A stretch of 64,000 nucleotides of DNA from Steromphala cineraria (Eukaryota > Mollusca > Gastropoda > Trochida > Trochidae). The first letter of the stretch is position 1, and every line of letters begins with the position of its first letter. The stretch is from the NCBI GenBank assembly GCA_916613615.1, contig OU744727.1, positions 21,666,777 through 21,730,776 on the forward strand, written 5' to 3'. Position numbers and translations under genes: made by a program. Below, piece after piece: positions 50,761 through 64,000 of this stretch. The notes under the pieces were generated by a model. It made no database searches, was not told where the DNA came from, and saw only the letters and a list, made by a program, of their open reading frames with translations.

Positions 50761-52606
50761 ACAAAACAAATCCAGAATAATATGTAGCTGACAATTTTCA
50801 CCTGCCTGTTCCAATGCAAAAACTGTAAAACTACAGCTCGTCTGAGACAAAATCTTCCCTATGAATTATGCTCTTACTCCAAAACAGATAGTTCTAAGTG
50901 ACTGAATGCAACGCAAATGTTTCAAGGATAAGCACACAAACTTGGCATAGTTTTGCTGTAATTTTTGGTATCGAATAAAAACTTTGTTAAACAAACTATC
51001 ATTGTTATCATAAGTCATTTCACTACTTGATACAAGGGTGCAGTCACACCTCAGGTAAAAGCCAGGTGTGTGTAATAGTACGTGCAATTGTCACGTGACT
51101 TTTCACTCGATTGACTGATTCATTCAAATCGGACAATAAAATTTACTTCTCATGTGAAAGATTGAATATCTACCACTTCTTACACATCATCCACTTTAAA
51201 AGACCAGTTAATGTCACATTTTTTGTTTTATATACTGCCGATTTATGTCAATTACAGAATGCCTGAGCACCTAGACAAAGGTCCTAAAAACGTAATGGTG
51301 GTCCCTGAGATATTGTTTAAATATGCATAAATACAGGCTAGCTCATTGATTACAAACAGTACGTAATTTGATAGCTTTATATCATTAGTTTTAGGTATGT
51401 TTAGCAAAAAGAACACTATAACCTTTTTCTTGCCCAAAATGCTTTACCATAATATTTGCTTGCTGTATTGACCAGACACACCAAAGCATGTGCCCATATA
51501 TTTGTAGGTTTTGTGATATGAATTATTACACAGCATCTAGAGCGGGATTAAGTATTTTAGTGATACGCTGAAATGACGGAGGAAGCTTGAATCTTATAGT
51601 TCGCATCAGGATCGGCCCTACAAAGTGTCAAATTCAGGGTCATTTCCGGTTCAAAGTTCGCCTGGGAATGGTTCTCTATGAAATTCCCTCAGATCTTAGA
51701 TGAATGACAGGAAACATATTATGAAACAAGGAAACGAATCAATGAATTGATTCTTCAATGAGACTGGGCCAATCTGAACCCCGAAGAAATTGTACTACCG
51801 GTATTGCAGAAAGTTTGTTTAAAAAATAATAATTCTGTTAAACTGTGTCATGATATAGCATTCTTTTGCACAATTAGAAATCTAGACAAGTGCTTTATTG
51901 CTGCATTAATTATAAATTTCCAAATACAAATGTCAGAAATGTTGCAAAATTGCAACAGTGCAATTGATGATCATCCAAACATATTTTACAACGCTAGAAG
52001 ATCTAATAAGAAAGGTCAAAGGTCAAGGTTACACAAGCATGTCAATCACTTTCCGGAGCGCAATTCTTGCTGAATGTTAATCAATGAATAGCTTTCAAGA
52101 GTTTAAAGTTAAACCTCTCAAATCCCCCTGAGGACCACAAGAGAAAAGCCTTTAAGCTTGGCGGATAGTGGTAGGCGATGACATTACGAAGGGAGATAAC
52201 TCAATGGGTCAATAAACTCCGCCTCCTACATAGAAGACCAATAATTATCAGTTTGCTCTAATCAGGGTCATTTCCTCTGCGGTAGTTGAAATTGTCCCAA
52301 ACATGCAAAACACCACTTTGTTTTTGCATAATGTATATTATCTTGTCAGATGGAATGACATATGATTGATTATTGTCAATATTTATCAATAAACCAAATT
52401 TCTTCAAGAGTAGGAACTTGATGTCAATGAGTTTTCTTGATCAAACATCCTTTGAAAAATGAATTTGTCATTTTTGTAATACTTCCGAATATTGGAAACG
52501 CTTTCCATTTTCTTAACCATATTCAGCAGAGTGATTCATCCTTATGTTGTATAAATGAAGATAATTCTAAAGAATATGTTATTCAAAAAGTCTGATTGTA
52601 ATAAAC
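50761..52606. other. Non-coding, nothing recognised except a DR1-like site
   Basis: AGGTCA-A-AGGTCA at 52013-52025 is a perfect direct repeat with one-base spacing, the form bound by RXR/HNF4-type receptors. It follows no recognisable promoter. I see no exon here. Confidence 0.35.
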
Positions 52607-52608
52607 TA

Positions 52609-53838
52609 CCGTATATGACCGGGTATAAGCCGAGAATTTGACACCAGAAATTAGGGGGTCAGAGAGGGGGGTCGGTCTATACCTGAGTTATATGATGCAG
52701 ATGAAAAAAATCAAGAGACCAAGCACGAGTATCGTCAGCCCAGCGAGTTAGCTAGTCGATGTTTACACAGGAAGCAACATGCAAAATCATCGAGGTCATT
52801 TCTATATTGAACTTGTAAAATAAAAATACTTTTGTTGTGTTGTTGTTTTTAATGAAAATATACAAAGAGAAGTTGAAAAATATATAAAGATAATTATATT
52901 AATATGAAATATTCAAGCAACCTTCACGTACTGTTAGATTTCGGCAGATCGATGTGGCTTCACTCGCATCCACGATCGGCAATTGAAACCCGGTTTTTCA
53001 AATATTATCAAGAGTTATCACTTCAAAAGGCTTGTTGTCCATTTTAAAGTATTATTAAGATATATTTCCAAACTTATCAATCATATCTGATCGAAATTCA
53101 ATCAAATCTTTGTCAAAGATACACTCGTGAAAGCACGATGTTTTACATTACTTTGAATTTCAATCGTAATTTCGTGATGACGAATAACATTCCTTTTATA
53201 ATTTTTTGCTCATGGTTATATTTCTGATCGTTATTCTTCGACTTTTATATACACAAATATTTCAATTAACTACATGTTAATTTTGAAAAAAATAAAATGT
53301 AGAAAACTTGTAAGAAAATCTGATATATTTTCACATTTAATATTGTATCGACAAAATGTTGTCATGAAATTATTACGACCACGTTTCATGTTTCGAGATC
53401 TTTTTTAAACCGACTTGCTGATTGGTTGACCTACATAATTTAGCCAATGAAAAGGCTTGTAACAAATATCTCATTTCCAGCAAACACTTCATGCACCTAA
53501 GGTTGTTGACTGTCGTTCGTTAACAATTTGCCGAGAATAATATGTTATATGGGACGTTATATGATTAAAACAAACAACAAACACCGTAAGTGAACACTTA
53601 TAATTTCTTTTATAGTTTTTTAAAAAAATATACGTCTTAAAATTAACGTGTCATTTGATGATTCATGAGCTTTTAGTTTCAATGCAACGGGCATCATATC
53701 GACCTACTGTCAGCAAAATAGAGCTGCGAAGAGGGGGGTCGGTCTATACATGAGATACTAGGTTTTGACTGGAATTTGGGGGGTTGAGAAAGGGGGTCGG
53801 TTTATATGCGGGGTCGGCTTATACCCGGTCATATACGG
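52609..53838. mobile_element. 1.23-kb TA-flanked element, copy 1
   Basis: The ends CCGTATATGACCGGGTATAA are inverse to each other inside TA (52607-52608 and 53839-53840). GGGGTCGGTCTATAC-type strings lie subterminally at both ends. No transposase frame is present. The TA duplication fits mariner/pogo-type mobilisation. Confidence 0.85.
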
Positions 53839-53840
53839 TA

Positions 53841-54948
53841 AGCAATTATGGGAGACCTGATAGTAATTGGTAAATATTTAAAAATACAAACTCTACCTCC
53901 AAAAATTTATACAAATGCAAATCGAGAAGTATTGGCAATATAACAGCCCACAAAGTTTCTAGACATTTTGCCATTTAATATAAGGGCCATGATCTTTGTT
54001 CTTCACTTACCCTGGAGAAACAACTACATTTGCCTGTCCTGGCTGGCGATTGATCTAATCAGAGGTCGGGTCAATATCGGATCACTTTGAAGAACTAGAG
54101 GGATAAGATATGTTCCTTCAAGCCACACTCGACCTCATTCCGTTCCAATACCCCTTTTCTGCTTCAAAGATAATTATGCTTATTGACTTCCTCTGTCAAA
54201 GATAATTATGCTGAATGTATGGGAGTTTGAAGGGACAGAAACATGTTTTTTAGGTATAATTTTTTTTTACGAAAAATAAAATATATAATTTAACAAAAGT
54301 AGCAGCTTTAAAAAGAATCTTCCCTTTTTGATTTCAGGAATCCATTACCCTACCTCAAATGATTTAAATTGTTGTTAAGCAAAAGGAGCAGTTATTAAAA
54401 AAACCTGCCATGTTTAATTTCAGGAATCCATTACCCTACCTCGAATGATAATATATATAAAATATATAATCAAGTTAAGATACTACAAGCAAAAGACTCT
54501 GTTTGATGACATATAAAACAATGACTATGCCATATGCTATCCAATGTGGTATATTCTACTGAATATGACTGTTTAGTCTTGGAGTTGATTACAATGGATC
54601 AATGGATTGAGTCAAATGCTGAAGGAAAAATGATTGACACTAAAAGGGATTTAATGTCTGGATACATGTTGTGTATGGTTGACATTGTCCAAGCTGTACT
54701 GAACACCGAACTCACAGTCCGATTTAAATCGACCGTACTCCAAGGAATAAAATAGTAAAAATATTGTCTCCATCAGGGTTGAATCCAAATGGGATATCCT
54801 CTCTGCTACGGTATGAATGTACCTACCTTTGTGTATGTTTCTGACATAAACTCTTCTACCAATCGCAGTGACAAAGATTTCAATATCATGCTTGGGACAA
54901 GTAACTCCAGTGTACCATTTGTTATACATGTTCGCTGATAAACACTAT
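53841..54948. other. Spacer between two TA elements, short duplication inside
   Basis: AGGAATCCATTACCCTACCT occurs at about 54338 and again at about 54422, an 84-base-spaced direct duplication. Nothing else is recognised. Confidence 0.45.
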
Positions 54949-54950
54949 TA

Positions 54951-56160
54951 CCGTATATGACAGGGTATAAGCCGAGAATTTGACACCAGAAATTAGGGGG
55001 TCAAAGAGGGGGGTCGGCCTATACCTGAGTTATATGATGCAGATGAAAAAAATCAAGAGACCAAGCACGAGTATCGGTCAGACCAGCGAGTTAGCAAGTC
55101 GATGTTTACACAGGAAGCAACATGCACAATCATCGAGGTCATTTCTATATTGAACTTGTAAAATAAAAATACTTCTGTTGTGTTGTTGTTTTTAATGAAG
55201 ATATACAAAGAGAAGTTGAAAAATATATATGTCGATATATGAATATGAAATATTCAAGCAACCTTCACGTACTGTTAGATTTCGGTAGATCTATGTGACT
55301 TCACTCGCATCCACGATCGGAAATTGAAACCCGATTTTCCAAATATTATCAAGAGCTATCACTTCAGAAGACTTGTTGTCCATTTTAAAGGTTTAATAAC
55401 ACATATTTCCAAACTAATCAATCATATTAATATTTTATCGGAATTCAATCAAATCTTTGTCAAAGATACACTCGTGAAAGCATGATGTTTTACATTACTT
55501 TGACTCGATCGTAATTTCGTGACGACAAATAACATTCCTTATATACTTTTGTGCTCATGGTTATATTTCTGATCGTTATTCTTCGACTTTTATATTCACT
55601 AATATTTCAATTAACTGCATATTAATTTTGAAAAAGTTAAAAATAGAAAAAGTTGAAGACATTCTGGTATATTTACACATATAATATTTTATTGACAAAA
55701 TGTTGTCATGAAATAATTATGACCACGCTTCGTGCATCGTTTTTAAAACGACTTGCTGATTGGTTGACCTAAATAATTCAGCCAATGAAAAGGCTTGTAA
55801 CAAATATCTCATATCCAGTAAACACTTCATGCACCAAAGATTCTTTACTGTCGTTCGTTACCAATTTGTCGAGAATAATATGTAATATGGTTAAAAAAAA
55901 AAACAAACACCGTAAGTGAACACTTATAAATTCTTTTAAAGTTTTTAGAAATAATATATGTTTTAAAATTAACGTGTCATTTAAGGATTCATGAGCTTTC
56001 AGTTTCAATGCAAATCGCATCATATCGACTTACAGTCAGCAATATAGAGCTGCGAGGAGGAGGGGGTCGGCCTATACATGAGATACTAGGTTTTAACTGG
56101 AATTTGGGGGGTTGAGAAAGGGGGTCGGCTTATAGGCAGAGTTGGCTTATACTCGGTCAT
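54951..56160. mobile_element. 1.2-kb TA-flanked element, copy 2, right end damaged
   Basis: Collinear with copy 1 and in the same orientation, with many single-base and small length differences. The left end is intact, inside TA. The right end stops at ACTCGGTCAT and then runs into a stretch of A, so the last bases of the TIR are lost. Confidence 0.85.
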
Positions 56161-56169
56161 AAAAAAAAA

Positions 56170-56400
56170 ACCCGATATGTGATTGGATCCCTGATGACTT
56201 GGTTTTGTCTGCGCTAAACTGGTTACAGCAACATGTAAGAAGGTTGGTTGCATTTAGGTCGTGGCAGAGAAGATGTCCCAGCTGGTTCGAACCCTGATAG
56301 AGACAAAAAAATTATTATTTTATTCATCGGAGCACGGTTAATTTTAATTAATAAGACTGCATCAACTCATTTACTCTATCAGGGTATTTTTTAGGAAACA
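56170..56400. repeat. Dispersed repeat, copy 2, with B-box-like GGTTCGAACCC
   Basis: It shares TTTGTCTGCGCTAAACTGGT (inverted) and GCTGGTTCGAACCCTGATAG with the TTAATTTTAATTAATAAGAC series of 38041-38400. The first block is in opposite orientation relative to the second when the two copies are compared. Confidence 0.45.
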
Positions 56401-57377
56401 TTCCTGTTCATTCACATACTTTCTCCTATCCTGACAGCATTTTTTTTTAACAGAATGGCCAGACATTTTCAATAGTGTGTTTAAATCAGACAAAAACCAA
56501 TTATCTTTTCATCATTTTCACATATTGTAGAAAAAAAATGGCTGACCAATGAGGCCGATGGAACAGTCTCTTTAATGATTCAACTAAAGATGAAGTGCTA
56601 ATGGTTTGCTAATGAGCTTCCTATCTGGACGTTGTAAAAATATCCGTAGTAGATCATGTCTTATATCATATAGATATATAACAGCTTATTAGATGGAGGA
56701 ACCAATATTGATTTCAGACAGGTGTTTCTGTAACATGATGCTGAAAGTCATTAGGATCTACTTTTGACGAACAAGACAGATCTTTATTGTCACCATGAGA
56801 TCTCGTCCCAATAAGACACGAATTGTCCGAGGTCGTATTAACCCTTTGGCCTCCACCTGCTAGAATCGGCTCAAACATGTATTTGTTCCTGGTTTCTTAT
56901 CGGTTAAGGGTTAGTCATTTGATAAATCTTGTGGTGCCAATGTGTTATATGTCTTCTTCTAATGAGATGTCTAAGGTTGCTATTGTTTATTTCATACTGT
57001 TCATGATCTCATGTAATTGCACTCGTAGTAAACTTTTGGATATCGGCTTTGCCCCAGGAGTCCTGTCATTTTGCTTTCATTATTGTCCCCCGCCGCAATG
57101 CAAAATTGGGGACTGTGTATTCAGCAATGTCCAGATTCATGTTAATACTTACAATAATTTGGATATTTATATGGCGCACATTTCCATTAAGTTTTTCAGG
57201 CACAAACACCATTATTACCCTTGTTAAACCCAAGGTGAAGGTCATCACCAACACGCCTTAACCAGGTACCCAGATGTTGTGCTAGGTGAAGAGAGGGACA
57301 TTTTAAATAAAATCTTTTGCCAAATCATTACCAATTGCTGAAATATGGTTTCAGTTTTATGAAATTATCACCTTACA
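56401..57377. other. Non-coding, nothing recognised
   Basis: The open frame at 56823-57227 has no domain or exon-like boundaries. Confidence 0.35.
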
Positions 57378-57465
57378 AGGGGCAGTAGCACGTTTTGAGG
57401 GGGATTATAAGGTCATTTCATGAAAATGAAAATAAATGGTTCCAATTGAAAGACAATGTATATCA
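57378..57465. mobile_element. Truncated copy of the AGGGGCAGTAGCACG MITE
   Basis: It starts AGGGGCAGTAGCACG and follows the 26090 copy through GGTTCCAATTGAAAGACAAT, then diverges. The flank TTACA replaces TTAA. There is no right end. Confidence 0.75.
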
Positions 57466-59905
57466 GACTAGAGCTAATCTTTAGCTCTTTTTCAACTGAC
57501 ATCAAGAATTATCAGGAACCTTGCCATAAGGTTTGTGGAATGATTATTTCCACCAGCGCCTCAAACAATGCAAGGCTTGCAGGTGTTTCAGGCCTGACAA
57601 TGTCCTTAACCAAGATCTCATCTTACAAGCGAGATTGGTCATTAATCCATCAGCTCCTGCCTTTCACACGTTGGGTGTCTAAATAGCACTGCTTCAGCTA
57701 ATTATGGCTCCGTCGTGACCATTATTATGTGAGGGGGTGGAAGACTTGGTTGGGGGAGGACGGATATTTGACAGATATAGAAATCTTGAAAGGGGGGATT
57801 CACCCATTGAAATTTGGCGTTGGGGGTTGTTGAAGTTTGGGGTGAATCCTTTTAACGGGCAATTTATGATTCCAAAAGGTTGGATTTGGGAGAAATCAGG
57901 GTTTGAACCCCAAGATACCCCCTCCCCCAATCTTTTTCTCTGGACCAGAGCGCTTGGAGTTTTGTTGTGGAGAATAGGGGCAAAGAGAGTCCAAACAAAT
58001 GAAGTGGGAGGCATTATCATGCAGTGTTGTTCTGATGTGATCAGCTATCCTATTTCAAGCAAATGAGACCCTTTGCAATTCCCAAAAATATCCCATTTCT
58101 CAATGTCATAATGGAAGCAATGTCAAAATGTACTCCCTTAAAAAACAACATTTTTGAATAAATATTGCTGCAAGTCTCATTGGGTAAAAACTGATTTATT
58201 AGTCATTAATCATTGAGTCCATATGAGAAAAGAACGTTTTAGGGGAAAGAATAAACAGGGGAGATCTCGTAAAAAGACAGAAATATGATGTGGGGGAAGA
58301 TCAGAGGAAGGAGTGTAGGAGAAAAACTAATCTCTAAAACATGAAATACTGACTGAAAAATATGTATAGGGGGTAATGGAGGGTGGGGGGGAGGAACTAG
58401 GTATATAAGGTGAGCTCTTTTTATCGCAGTACTTTATGGCCATAATCCCCTTCTACCAATGCAAGGCAGGAATACAGTTTCTTATTATGGCTGACGTTAC
58501 CTGCAAGGAGTTTGAGTACATTGTGATAGCCGCCAGTACATGTTGTATCTGATGCGTGGAGCTTACACTGTTGCTGGTATAAGAAGTTATAGATTATTAA
58601 CTGTCTAGAAGCATCATTTGGACGTCACCAGTTCCTGTGAGATCAATTTTCATGCATAATCATCAATACTTGATACCTACTTTTTTGCTCTTGTGAATTT
58701 TCTTTTTGCAATTTGACTAATTTGTCTGATGTTGGTTTGTTATGATTCCAAATGCTGACGTCTGCTTCTTACATTATTGGTTCATGTCTTTGAAATAAAT
58801 ACATTCTGAAATTCTCATTTATTCGTCTTTTACAGTCTTTTTGTGTTCGCTGTGAATTGTGTATTTCATTCTCAATAGCTCAAATTCATGTCTGCTTCAC
58901 TCACAGTCGCTTTGATAATATTCATGTCTGCTTTGTACAATTCTATCAATGCTGTCTGCTACTGATACTACTCAGCTTTATTCTTTGCTCAAAAACAGAA
59001 TACTTTGACACTTGCTGTGTACCATCACTATTTCTGTCTGTCAAGCTGTTCCCTCGTCCTTTTGATCCCTTTGCCCCCTGATCTATCTTCACTGATTTTG
59101 GATGGCAACATCCAAGTGTTAAATAGCTGAAATATTGCCGACAAGTTAAATCGCAACTCACTCACTCTTCCATATCATAAAAGTTAGCTTTCACACAGAA
59201 ATGTTGTTGAAACATAAAGACAGTATCACCAGCAGAAGACGGGAGGTGTTGTAGGGCAGGGGTGAATGTGTAAGTCAATCTGATTGGTCAGGAGAGGTGG
59301 TAATAGGGCAAGATAATCAGATTTTTGTAAAGAACATTAGACTTTAAGATGGAATTGGTCTGGAGTTGGTCACATAATAGCACCTGTGACATTAGTTGGT
59401 TATGAATGACGCTGAAATCTAACTTTTTCTGTTGCTCTTTCTTTTTTCTTACCATATAATCAATGTGAATCTAGTCACTGAAGTCCAAGACTAACTTACA
59501 ATCAACCTTCATCAAATGAAGCTGTTTCTGCAATTCTTTATCTGAGGCTTATCTTTTTAACAAGGGTACTGACAAATCAGATGAAGCACATACACAACCA
59601 ACCAATCTTTATGTCTGGCAACTAATTTCAGGGGAAAAAAAGGACTGATTTTTTTTGAGAAATTACAAAGTCAGGACAAATAAAAAAACAAGTAAAAGTT
59701 GGTTAAAAAGATCAAAACTATTTTTGACATGGCTTTATTTCTCACATTTCTGTTTTATAATTATAATATTCATGTTAAGAGGACTTGGCTTATGCCGTTT
59801 GCAAAAATACAGCATCGCTGCTTTTATAAAATCTTAATTTAATTTTGTCTGCAGCTTAAAATCAGATATTTTGTCTCTGCTACCTATTAGTCCAGATTTG
59901 CAATT
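57466..59905. other. Non-coding, nothing recognised
   Basis: The overlapping frames near 57690-58066 on both strands show no domain. GTATATAAGG near 58400 could be a chance TATA-like string. Confidence 0.35.
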
Positions 59906-59909
59906 GTTT

Positions 59910-60500
59910 CCCAATTTTGAAACCTGTATAGAAGATGCAATTGAGAAAATGTTTGCTTTCCTCCATTTTGAAATTTGTAACAGCTGAAGTTTCATTTGAG
60001 AAACCATCTAATGTCCTCAATTTTGAATTCTATAACAGCAGAAGTAACATTTGGGAAGTCTTCTACTTCATTCAATTTTGAAATCTGTGACAGCAACAGT
60101 TAGATACGAAAAGCTGTGTGCTTATCCCTAAATCAAATCTGGAACAGCAAATGATACATTCTAAGAACCACCTACTTCTCTTAATTTTGAATTCTACAAC
60201 AGCAGAAAAGTAACAGTCTGCTTCATTCAATTTCATTATCTGTAACAGCAAATTTACTGACAAGAAACAATTGCTATACTCAATTTTGAATTCTGTAACA
60301 GCAAATTTAAGTTTAAAATTTGAAAAGCTGTCTGCTTAACCAAATCTTAAATCAGTTACAGCAAATTTACAGACGAGAAACCGCAAGCTTTACTCAATTT
60401 TGAATTCTGTAACAGCAAATTTAAATTCGAGAAACCGTCTGCTTCATCCAATTTAGAAATCTGTAACAGCAGAAATTTCATTTGAGAACCTGAGTCTGCT
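59910..60500. repeat. Degenerate tandem array, CAATTTTGAAATCTGTAACA units
   Basis: About ten units of roughly 55-65 bases, each with AATTTTGAAT/ATCTGTAACAGCA, TTTGAGAAACC and GTCTGCTTC. Confidence 0.75.
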
Positions 60501-60859
60501 CGTTACAATGTCACCAGTTTCCAACATTTCATTAATCTCAGCCAAGGGATCAAACTTGGGGAAAGCTTTCAGGGATTAGGATTTGGTGCATGACTAAGAG
60601 GGATTAGCTAGCTGTTAAAGGAAAATCCTGAGTGCAGCATAGAAACAATATACATGCGTGCTTGACAACGAGCAGCATTTCCACTTTTCCTGTGGGAGTG
60701 AAGGAGGTGGCTTGTTCTCAAGTTCGTCCATTTATTGATCCATCGGAGAGAGAAGTGTAACATTTATTACTGCTGTTGCTGGATTATTTGTATGAACATT
60801 TGAAAACTGATCCCTGTATGATGTGATGTGAATGAAAGGTGAGCTTTTATTTCTTGCAG

Positions 60860-61300
60860 TCATTCAGATGCATTTTGAACATTTACATGGAAAATCTGAG
60901 ATGTTGTTGATGAATTTACCATTGCAATTTGATATTCACCAATTTATAGATCATTTTGGTAAAGGTCATTTTGCATTTGTTGCAGACATTAAATTTTGAA
61001 GTTGACATGGATATATTTTATGGGATGGGGAAGGCATTTTGTGTTTTCATTCTTTAGTATTTTTAACATTTACGTGGATGGACAAAAGTGACTTTGTGTT
61101 TTTGTTTTATTCATCAATTAAGCTTTATGTTTGGATTTTTAACATTTTCCTGGATAATTTGATGGTATGTCGCAGTGAATTTACCTGGTTGCATTTTTAA
61201 CACTACAGGTATGTGTATTATTTGTGATGGTGTTTTAAATGCATTCATCCATTATGAATAATGGTTGCATTTTGAACATTTACATGGATAAATCGATATT
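60860..61300. repeat. Degenerate tandem array, CATTTTGAACATTTACATGG units
   Basis: Variants occur near 60870, 60980, 61060, 61135, 61192 and 61267, spaced about 60-110 bases. It is distinct from the array before it. Confidence 0.5.
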
Positions 61301-61896
61301 AAAGTGTGTTCAACATGCATTGTTGTATTAATGCTTTTATCATGTTTCATTAATAATTTGATAATGTGAGATGATGGTGAATTCAAATTTTCCTTCCCAA
61401 ATTTCAACTTATTTCATCGGAACTTTATCTTTCTTTCTTTTTGTAGCCATGACAAGGATAAAAAGTGTAATCTAATCTAAAACCAGATTCCCTTCTAAAA
61501 CAAGGTCTATTGTTTTCACCAACACATCATATGATTTTTTACTTTGATCTAATTTTCTGAATCATGAAATCTGAAATCTAGCATTGCTCGTGTAGCACAT
61601 GTTTTGAAACTTTCCCTTTTCAAGTGTGATGTTGAGTCAGCGTGCATTATTTATTATCAGTATGAAACCTGTTTCTATATTGATTTCCATTTAAATGAAA
61701 TTTGAAATCTGAGTCTCATTTTTCATAAAATAGGTTGCATGTTCTTGGTTTCAGACTATTAGTCCTACACTTAAACTGGCATTTTGAACTTTTGTGGTTT
61801 GGTACAGAACAAAGATTGCTGCAAACTATAATTACAAGAGACATTTTCATTATATGTTACAAAAACATATTGTAAACATTTCTGAAAAAATTCGTG

Positions 61897-61904
<8 letters not shown>

Positions 61905-61930
<26 letters not shown>
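61905..61930. repeat. (AAT)n microsatellite
   Basis: A perfect trinucleotide run; another short ATA-rich run is at about 62115-62140. Confidence 0.95.
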
Positions 61931-61939
<9 letters not shown>

Positions 61940-64000
61940 GCCTTTTCAGGAATTTGTTTTACATCAACACAGAGCTTGAACAGGAGAACAATCATATGAA
62001 ATATTTATGTACATGCATTTAATATGGTAATCTGTATAAACTGGTATGATTAAAGTTGTGGATGCACCAAACTGTAGGAAAATATTGTAGTTCAGAACTG
62101 TATTGGCCTGCTTTATAATAATAATATATAATAATAGATTATTAATTTGACTCTAAAATTGAAATGTGGTAAAAAAAATTATGAAATTTGATGAAATAAC
62201 TAAGAAAGTGAATTTTCTACACTTGCCTTAAAATCAAGCTCTCGATTCTTGTATTGACATTATATCATGTTAGTATTTGAGTACCCTCACTCTCACTTCT
62301 GAGAATTTCTCCTTTTAATTACCTATTAGCCTTCTAAATGCCATTATCTTTACTTTTGTTAAGAATATGTTTTAAGCTGTTTTGTAGACATTCTTTGATA
62401 TATATTCCATCAAAACTTACCTTTAGATTAAATCTTTAAAACTAAGACTCTTTAAAACTATATCGTCAAGAAGGTATTTTAAATAATGTTTAATGTTAAA
62501 ACTGCCAATAGAATTTATAACTTGATTGTCAAGTTCATTCAATATATTCAAATGATTTATAATATATATATATAATAAATGATTTCTTGAATAGGGGCTT
62601 GAAGTATATATTTATTTGTACCGTTTCTCCCATTTTGGAATGATGCATTGTCAATCAGAAAAAGTATGTATCTCTTTATGTATTTGATTACAAGTTATTA
62701 TCATATGATTAATCTTTACACACTAATTAAAAAATGTAAAAAGGTTAGTTTATTTTTCATATCAATTATAGGTTATTTTAAGTACAGCATAGGTAAAAAT
62801 AACTAATAGTTATATTACTAGCTAATTTTCATATATGATTGCTTAGTAGCACTCACTGTAATCAAGGATAATTGTCAATCTCTACATAAAGCCTAATACT
62901 GTGAAATAACTAAAGGTATACATGATTACATGTGAGTAAACTAAAACAATATCAAATGTTTTCTTTAGTTTTGCAAATTGAAGAATTTTAGTTAAAAAAA
63001 CTGTTTACAATGTGAATGTTTTTCTCGCTCTCTATGGACCATCTAATTACTTGTAACAGATAATGGGAGGACATAACACTGTCCTAAACCTGTAGCTACA
63101 ATGATATTGCACCTGCAAACAAGCTGTCTTGGCATGGATGTAAGTTCCTATTAGTGCCATACATAAAACAGTGATGAAATAATTAACAAGCTTATCTACT
63201 TTTAGCCCAAGTGACAGGAAATGTGGGAGATAAATCACTTTACTCCTGAGATGGGGATGCTAAACTTTTTACAAGCTTTATTAATAGAAAAACATATTTA
63301 GTGGTGTCAGGCAAGGCTGTCCTATCAGAGTAGTCTTATTTATGGTACAGTAGCATTAAGTTTATTAACCCATAATAAGCCTTTTCCTTCTCACTAATTA
63401 TAGTTCTTGATTATTCACTCCCATGCAAATTCTTGGTTACCGTATTCAATGTATATACACCCTGTGTGCTCTGGATGTGAAAACAGGAAGTCAACTGTAG
63501 GAATAAAATGTTTTGATATGACAGGATTTGAGAAATGCACCTTTGTCTAATATTGGGGCATTTTAGGGCGTTTAGTAATATTTGGAATTTTGAAAGGGTC
63601 ATTTCCCTTTGTAGCAAATTAAAAGTTATTATTTCAAATGACCATTTTTGTATCCAGAATGCAAAATGGCCCATTGCTCCTGCCTTTCCCAATACCTGAC
63701 ATCAAAGACTGATAACAATAAATTCAAAAGTATGTTTATGAATGGTTATAGATTTTTGGTCGTTATGAAAATACAAAAGGTTTACTTGTAATTTAACTCT
63801 CTGATTGTTTAACCGATTTTGTCTAGGTTTATCACACAGTATAAGTTATGAGAAGGAACACTCATTTTTACGATAAAGCATGGCAGGGATTGCTCATTGC
63901 ATTAAATATGGTAGTCTCTTAGGATGACGATTTTTCTGTATGGAGATAATAATTGTTTGTTTGGAAATGATAATCATCCCCCATCCATGACGTATACAAA
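61931..64000. other. Non-coding to the end of the window
   Basis: AT-rich sequence with a (TA)n run near 62562. The small frames at 63047 and 63411 show no domain. Confidence 0.35.

Noticed and set aside
57694..58066. Overlapping 108- and 109-codon frames on opposite strands
   Set aside because: No domain, no start or splice support, and frames on both strands of the same GC-richer patch are commonly spurious.
60600..60841. Possible 5' UTR exon ending GAAAG|GTGAGC
   Set aside because: The donor is good and the segment less AT-rich, but there is no coding frame or downstream exon in the window to support a gene.

Overview
This is an AT-rich, gene-poor stretch of an animal nuclear genome. It has long introns with GT-AG boundaries, LINE and Gypsy fragments, tRNA-like SINE heads, many MITEs and several minisatellites. 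The one gene I can reconstruct is a secreted fibrinogen-related lectin. Together with the style of the dispersed repeats this points to a mollusc, most likely a bivalve; the taxon is inference.

Layout. 1-3.2 kb: a 5'-truncated Ty3/Gypsy integrase fragment abutting a decayed LINE, both on the minus strand. 3.3-4.3 kb: non-coding DNA that resembles 23.8-25.0 kb in direct orientation, so the two copies bracket the gene. 6.4-23.0 kb: the FReD gene on the plus strand, five coding exons (6467-6632, 20172-20296, 21390-21486, 22080-22244, 22782-23005). They join in frame with matching phases to give 258 residues: signal peptide, short two-cysteine helical segment, fibrinogen C-terminal domain. Intron 1 (13.5 kb) holds a 4.9-kb transposon-like element (6932-11855) whose long inverted termini are built of short tandem units and which is flanked by a 7-bp target duplication. 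It also holds CRE clusters, a SINE, a TTAA MITE and a region of repeated TGTCCTTACCGTTACCA motifs.

23-64 kb has no recognisable host gene. It is a mosaic of mobile DNA: two 418-bp MITEs in inverted orientation that are almost identical (28.5 and 31.7 kb); a 3.65-kb element with perfect 87-bp inverted termini, a 5-bp target duplication and C2H2 zinc-finger remnants (33639-37292); three long palindromes with unrelated arms but similar CGAG-rich centres (30.4, 41.2, 42.9 kb); two minisatellites, one split by an 848-bp hAT-like element that keeps a transposase first exon (44649-45496); a (GAT)n tract at 47.8 kb; a pair of 1.2-kb TA-flanked elements (52.6 and 55.0 kb); and several old, degenerate tandem arrays.

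The strongest candidates for something undescribed are the 33.6-37.3 kb zinc-finger element, the tandem-repeat-ended element in the lectin intron, and the variable-arm palindromes. All alignments were done by eye.
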